Below are positions 63,709 to 64,000 of a stretch of 64,000 bases of DNA, piece by piece; within the stretch, counting starts at the first letter, position 1, and the number at the start of each line of letters is the position of its first letter. The position numbers were made by a program, and so were the translations under genes. The stretch spans positions 127,006 through 191,005 of the forward strand of contig DEAA01000013.1 in NCBI GenBank assembly GCA_002346545.1, written 5' to 3'. The notes beneath the pieces were generated by a model. That model was given only the letters and a program-made list of their open reading frames with translations, was not told the DNA's origin and searched no databases. The stretch comes from Acidobacteria bacterium UBA2994. Lineage in GTDB: Bacteria > Acidobacteriota > Vicinamibacteria > Vicinamibacterales > UBA8438.

Positions 63709-64000
63709 GTGGTTGCCCCATCCACCGCTCCATTCGCAGCTCGCCTCGGTTCCACCTGGCGGGCGTCTTCTAGTAGACCCCGCGTCGCGGTTGACACGAC
63801 CGGCGGTGATTTTGCTCCGCGAAACGTCGTCGACGGGGCGCTCGAAGCGGTGCGGTACGCCGAGGTCGGGGTTGCGCTGGTAGGGGCGCCGGGGTTGCTG
63901 ATCACCGAGCTGGAGCGGCATCCAGATGCTGGCTCGCTCGATGTCGGCGTCGTTGCGGCTCCCGAGGCGGTGGCGATGGACGAGCCGCCGACCGCCGTCG
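63709..64000 (+). CDS. plsX: Phosphate acyltransferase PlsX, N-terminal part (partial)
   Basis: An open frame running to the window end. From 63790 it reads VDTTGGDFAPRNVVDGALEA, continues through VGVALVGAPGLL and ends with GVVAAPEAVAMDEPPTAV, which matches PlsX (family VDAMGGDHAPxxVVxGA and APEVIxMDExP). PlsX makes acyl-phosphate from acyl-ACP for phospholipid synthesis. GTG 63709 is the only in-frame start after the TAG at 63706-63708 and would give a roughly 22-residue N-terminal extension. A non-standard start nearer 63780 cannot be excluded. The yceD-rpmF-plsX order supports the call. Confidence 0.85.
   Translation, partial: MVAPSTAPFAARLGSTWRASSSRPRVAVDTTGGDFAPRNVVDGALEAVRYAEVGVALVGAPGLLITELERHPDAGSLDVGVVAAPEAVAMDEPPTAV

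Overview
The window is a gene-dense, high-GC chromosomal segment that looks like a member of the Acidobacteriota, probably a Vicinamibacteria-like lineage. This placement is an inference. It rests on a secreted protein of the acidobacterial VWFA-related family (5509-7608), a futalosine-type menaquinone cluster, a Gram-negative envelope toolkit (BamA, Skp, LpxA, LolDE-like, Lnt, TonB-like) and a dnaK-dnaJ-hspR heat-shock operon. No rRNA, tRNA, CRISPR array, insertion sequence or prophage was seen. Almost everything is core metabolism and envelope biogenesis, often in translationally coupled runs with 4-base stop/start overlaps.

Layout. 1-5305: end of scpA, scpB, rluB, cmk, rpsA with a strong promoter and leader, an HU/IHF gene and a HIT hydrolase. 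5306-9230: a VWFA-related secreted protein, a stand-alone B12-binding subunit and a receiver-domain protein with an unusual tail. 9303-15180: valS, an eroded nadC remnant, birA, an unknown gene and an RNA methyltransferase, all coupled. 15224-17862 (minus): argS and mobA. 17896-23976: a cysteine-rich V4R-like protein, NfeD protease plus slipin, a SPOR protein, lnt, and prfB with its programmed +1 frameshift. 24153-26429 (minus): a class A penicillin-binding protein. 26530-33427: dnaK-dnaJ-hspR, a DnaC-like ATPase, hemW and two tandem paralogous exported proteins. 33565-42121: a small beta-barrel protein (minus), meaB-mce, mtnP, a PfkB kinase, three small membrane-protein genes, an enoyl-CoA hydratase, ribH, nusB and lysS. 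42281-53631: LolE/LolD-like exporter, clpC, bamA, skp, an in-frame fabZ-lpxA fusion, a Gfo/Idh/MocA oxidoreductase and a cysteine-less radical-SAM-like paralogue. 53628-59124: mqnA, mqnC, mqnX-type deaminase, mqnP/ubiA, ubiX and menG/ubiE. 59153-64000: a TonB-like protein with an acidic linker, miaA, a dGTPase, a prepilin remnant, yceD, rpmF and the start of plsX.

How the genes fit together. BamA, Skp, LpxA, the GnnA-like oxidoreductase, LolDE and Lnt serve outer-membrane protein, lipid A and lipoprotein assembly. The 52735-59124 run serves menaquinone synthesis by the futalosine route, but MqnB, MqnD and a cysteine-bearing MqnE are not in this window. The B12 subunit, MeaB and epimerase point to methylmalonyl-CoA metabolism. 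The items most worth a second look are the cysteine-less MqnE/MqnC-like protein, the FabZ-LpxA fusion, the in-frame-eroded nadC, and the tandem exported paralogues at 32130-33427. No clearly novel multi-gene system was found.
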